NCBI RefSeq assembly: GCF_000975095.1
Contig: NZ_BBRD01000001.1
Location: forward strand, 1,445,467 to 1,509,466
Direction of reading: 5' to 3'
Length of the DNA stretch: 64,000 nucleotides
Source of the DNA: Demequina aestuarii
GTDB lineage: Bacteria > Actinomycetota > Actinomycetes > Actinomycetales > Demequinaceae
The position numbers and the translations under genes are program-made. The notes under the pieces are model-generated. The model made no database searches and was not told where the DNA came from. It worked only from the letters and a program-made list of their open reading frames with translations. This document shows positions 63,017 to 64,000 of the stretch, one piece after another. Every line of letters begins with the position of its first letter. Within the stretch, counting starts at the first letter, position 1.

Positions 63017-64000
63017 CCGACGGATCCTTCCATCTGCAGTTCGATGAGGCGGTTCAATTCGAGCGCGTACTCCATGGGCAGCTCGCGCGCGATGGGCTCG
63101 ACGAACCCGCGCACGATCATGGCCATGGCCTCGGTCTCGGTCATGCCTCGGGACATCAGGTAGAACAGCTGGTCCTCGGACACCTTCGAGACGGAGGCCT
63201 CGTGGCCCATGCTGACGTCGTCCTCACGCACGTCCACATACGGGTAGGTGTCGGACCGGCTGATCTGGTCGACGAGCAGCGCGTCGCACAGCACGTTGGA
63301 CTTGGAGCCCTTGGCGCCCTCAAGCACCTGCACGAGACCGCGGTAGCTCGTGCGGCCGCCGCCGCGCGCGACCGACTTGGAGACGATCGAACTCGACGTC
63401 TTCGGCGCGGCGTGCACCATCTTGGCGCCAGCGTCCTGGTGCTGGCCCTCGCCTGCGAACGCGATCGACAGCGTCTCGCCTCGAGCGTGCTCGCCGAGCA
63501 GCCAGATAGCCGGGTACTTCATGGTGACCTTCGAGCCGATGTTGCCGTCGACCCACTCCATGGTGGCGCCCTCGGCGGCCGTGGCGCGCTTGGTGACGAG
63601 GTTGTACACGTTGTTCGACCAGTTCTGGATGGTCGTGTAGCGCACGCGGGCGTTCTTCTTCACGATGATCTCGACCACGGCCGAGTGCAGCGAGTCCGAT
63701 GTGTAGATCGGCGCGGTGCAGCCCTCGACGTAGTGCACGTACGAGCCCTCGTCCGCGATGATCAGCGTGCGCTCGAACTGGCCCATGTTCTCCGTGTTGA
63801 TGCGGAAGTAGGCCTGCAGCGGGATGTCGACGTGCACGCCCGGGGGGACGTAGACGAACGAGCCACCCGACCACACAGCCGTGTTGAGCGCGGCGAACTT
63901 GTTGTCGCCGGCCGGGATCACCGTGCCGAAGTACTGCTCGAACAGTTCCGGGTGCTCCTTGAGCGCAGTGTCGGTGTCCATGAAGATGACGCCCTGCTCC
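63013..64000 (-). CDS. sufB: Fe-S cluster assembly protein SufB, 3' part
   Basis: The C-terminal about 329 residues of SufB; the 5' end lies beyond the right edge of the window. The visible part opens [20 protein letters not shown] and includes [19 protein letters not shown], the Cys-containing [15 protein letters not shown] and the closing [16 protein letters not shown], all SufB hallmarks. It heads the sufB-sufD-Rieske-sufC-sufS-sufU-sufT order seen here. Any regulator such as SufR would lie outside the window. Confidence 0.96.
   Translation of the reverse strand, partial: EQGVIFMDTDTALKEHPELFEQYFGTVIPAGDNKFAALNTAVWSGGSFVYVPPGVHVDIPLQAYFRINTENMGQFERTLIIADEGSYVHYVEGCTAPIYTSDSLHSAVVEIIVKKNARVRYTTIQNWSNNVYNLVTKRATAAEGATMEWVDGNIGSKVTMKYPAIWLLGEHARGETLSIAFAGEGQHQDAGAKMVHAAPKTSSSIVSKSVARGGGRTSYRGLVQVLEGAKGSKSNVLCDALLVDQISRSDTYPYVDVREDDVSMGHEASVSKVSEDQLFYLMSRGMTETEAMAMIVRGFVEPIARELPMEYALELNRLIELQMEGSVG

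Overview
The window is a continuous piece of a very GC-rich actinobacterial chromosome, most likely Micrococcales. The evidence is gene order and content: a hisF / hisI-trpE-trpCBA-lgt-gltB run, Pup ligase/deamidase genes with an ARC ATPase, a LexA-type SOS box, an imuA-imuB-dnaE2 mutasome, an actinobacterial glgA/glgC pair, an InhA-type enoyl reductase and a sufB-first Suf operon. Family-level placement is inference. Nearly every gene is intact and densely packed with 1-8 nt stop/start overlaps. No gene-free stretch exceeds about 220 bases.

1-23920 (all minus strand). Read in the direction of transcription: an intramembrane protease, TrmI, ARC ATPase, Dop, Pup, PafA, an FKBP-type lipoprotein, HisF, a two-gene heterodimeric ABC exporter, HisI, TrpE, three small membrane proteins, TrpC, TrpB, TrpA, Lgt, GltB and the first codons of GltD. 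The 20S proteasome genes are absent from between pup and pafA, and the ARC ATPase lacks the C-terminal proteasome-docking tail. Pupylation here therefore probably does not feed a 20S proteasome.

23921-33621. A mixed-strand housekeeping region: a RecB-like nuclease, an orphan chemoreceptor, a HAD phosphatase, a PAC2 protein, a GH16-like protein, UppP, an aldo/keto reductase, an acidic protein, a DUF5703 protein, an M20 peptidase, a 48-residue membrane protein and tRNA-Leu(GAG) with a strong terminator.

33622-36984. The unusual part. A 117-bp copy of the 3' end of dnaE2 lies next to tRNA-Leu, and the intact dnaE2 ends about 3.1 kb away. Between the two copies is a three-gene minus-strand cassette: a large exported protein whose signal peptide is frameshifted by an 11-bp tandem duplication, followed by two paralogous small membrane proteins sharing a 44-bp identical DNA block. 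No integrase is visible. I read it as an accessory island that entered at the 3' end of dnaE2.

36985-42869 is the mutasome (transcribed imuA, imuB, dnaE2), preceded by a perfect LexA palindrome that abuts the probable -10 element.

42985-64000 returns to housekeeping genes: a SpoU-type RNA methyltransferase, stomatin/NfeD, a lone ABC ATPase, divergent glgA/glgC, serB, a SixA-like phosphatase, fabI, a uracil permease, fabG, SURF1, an ABC-F protein, the biotin transporter bioY-bioM-bioN, a DUF1349 protein and the Suf iron-sulfur operon (sufB, cut by the window end, then sufD, a Rieske ferredoxin, sufC, sufS, sufU, sufT). Many genes at operon heads carry a TANNNT hexamer 6-8 nt upstream of the start codon and no Shine-Dalgarno sequence, the arrangement expected of leaderless mRNAs.
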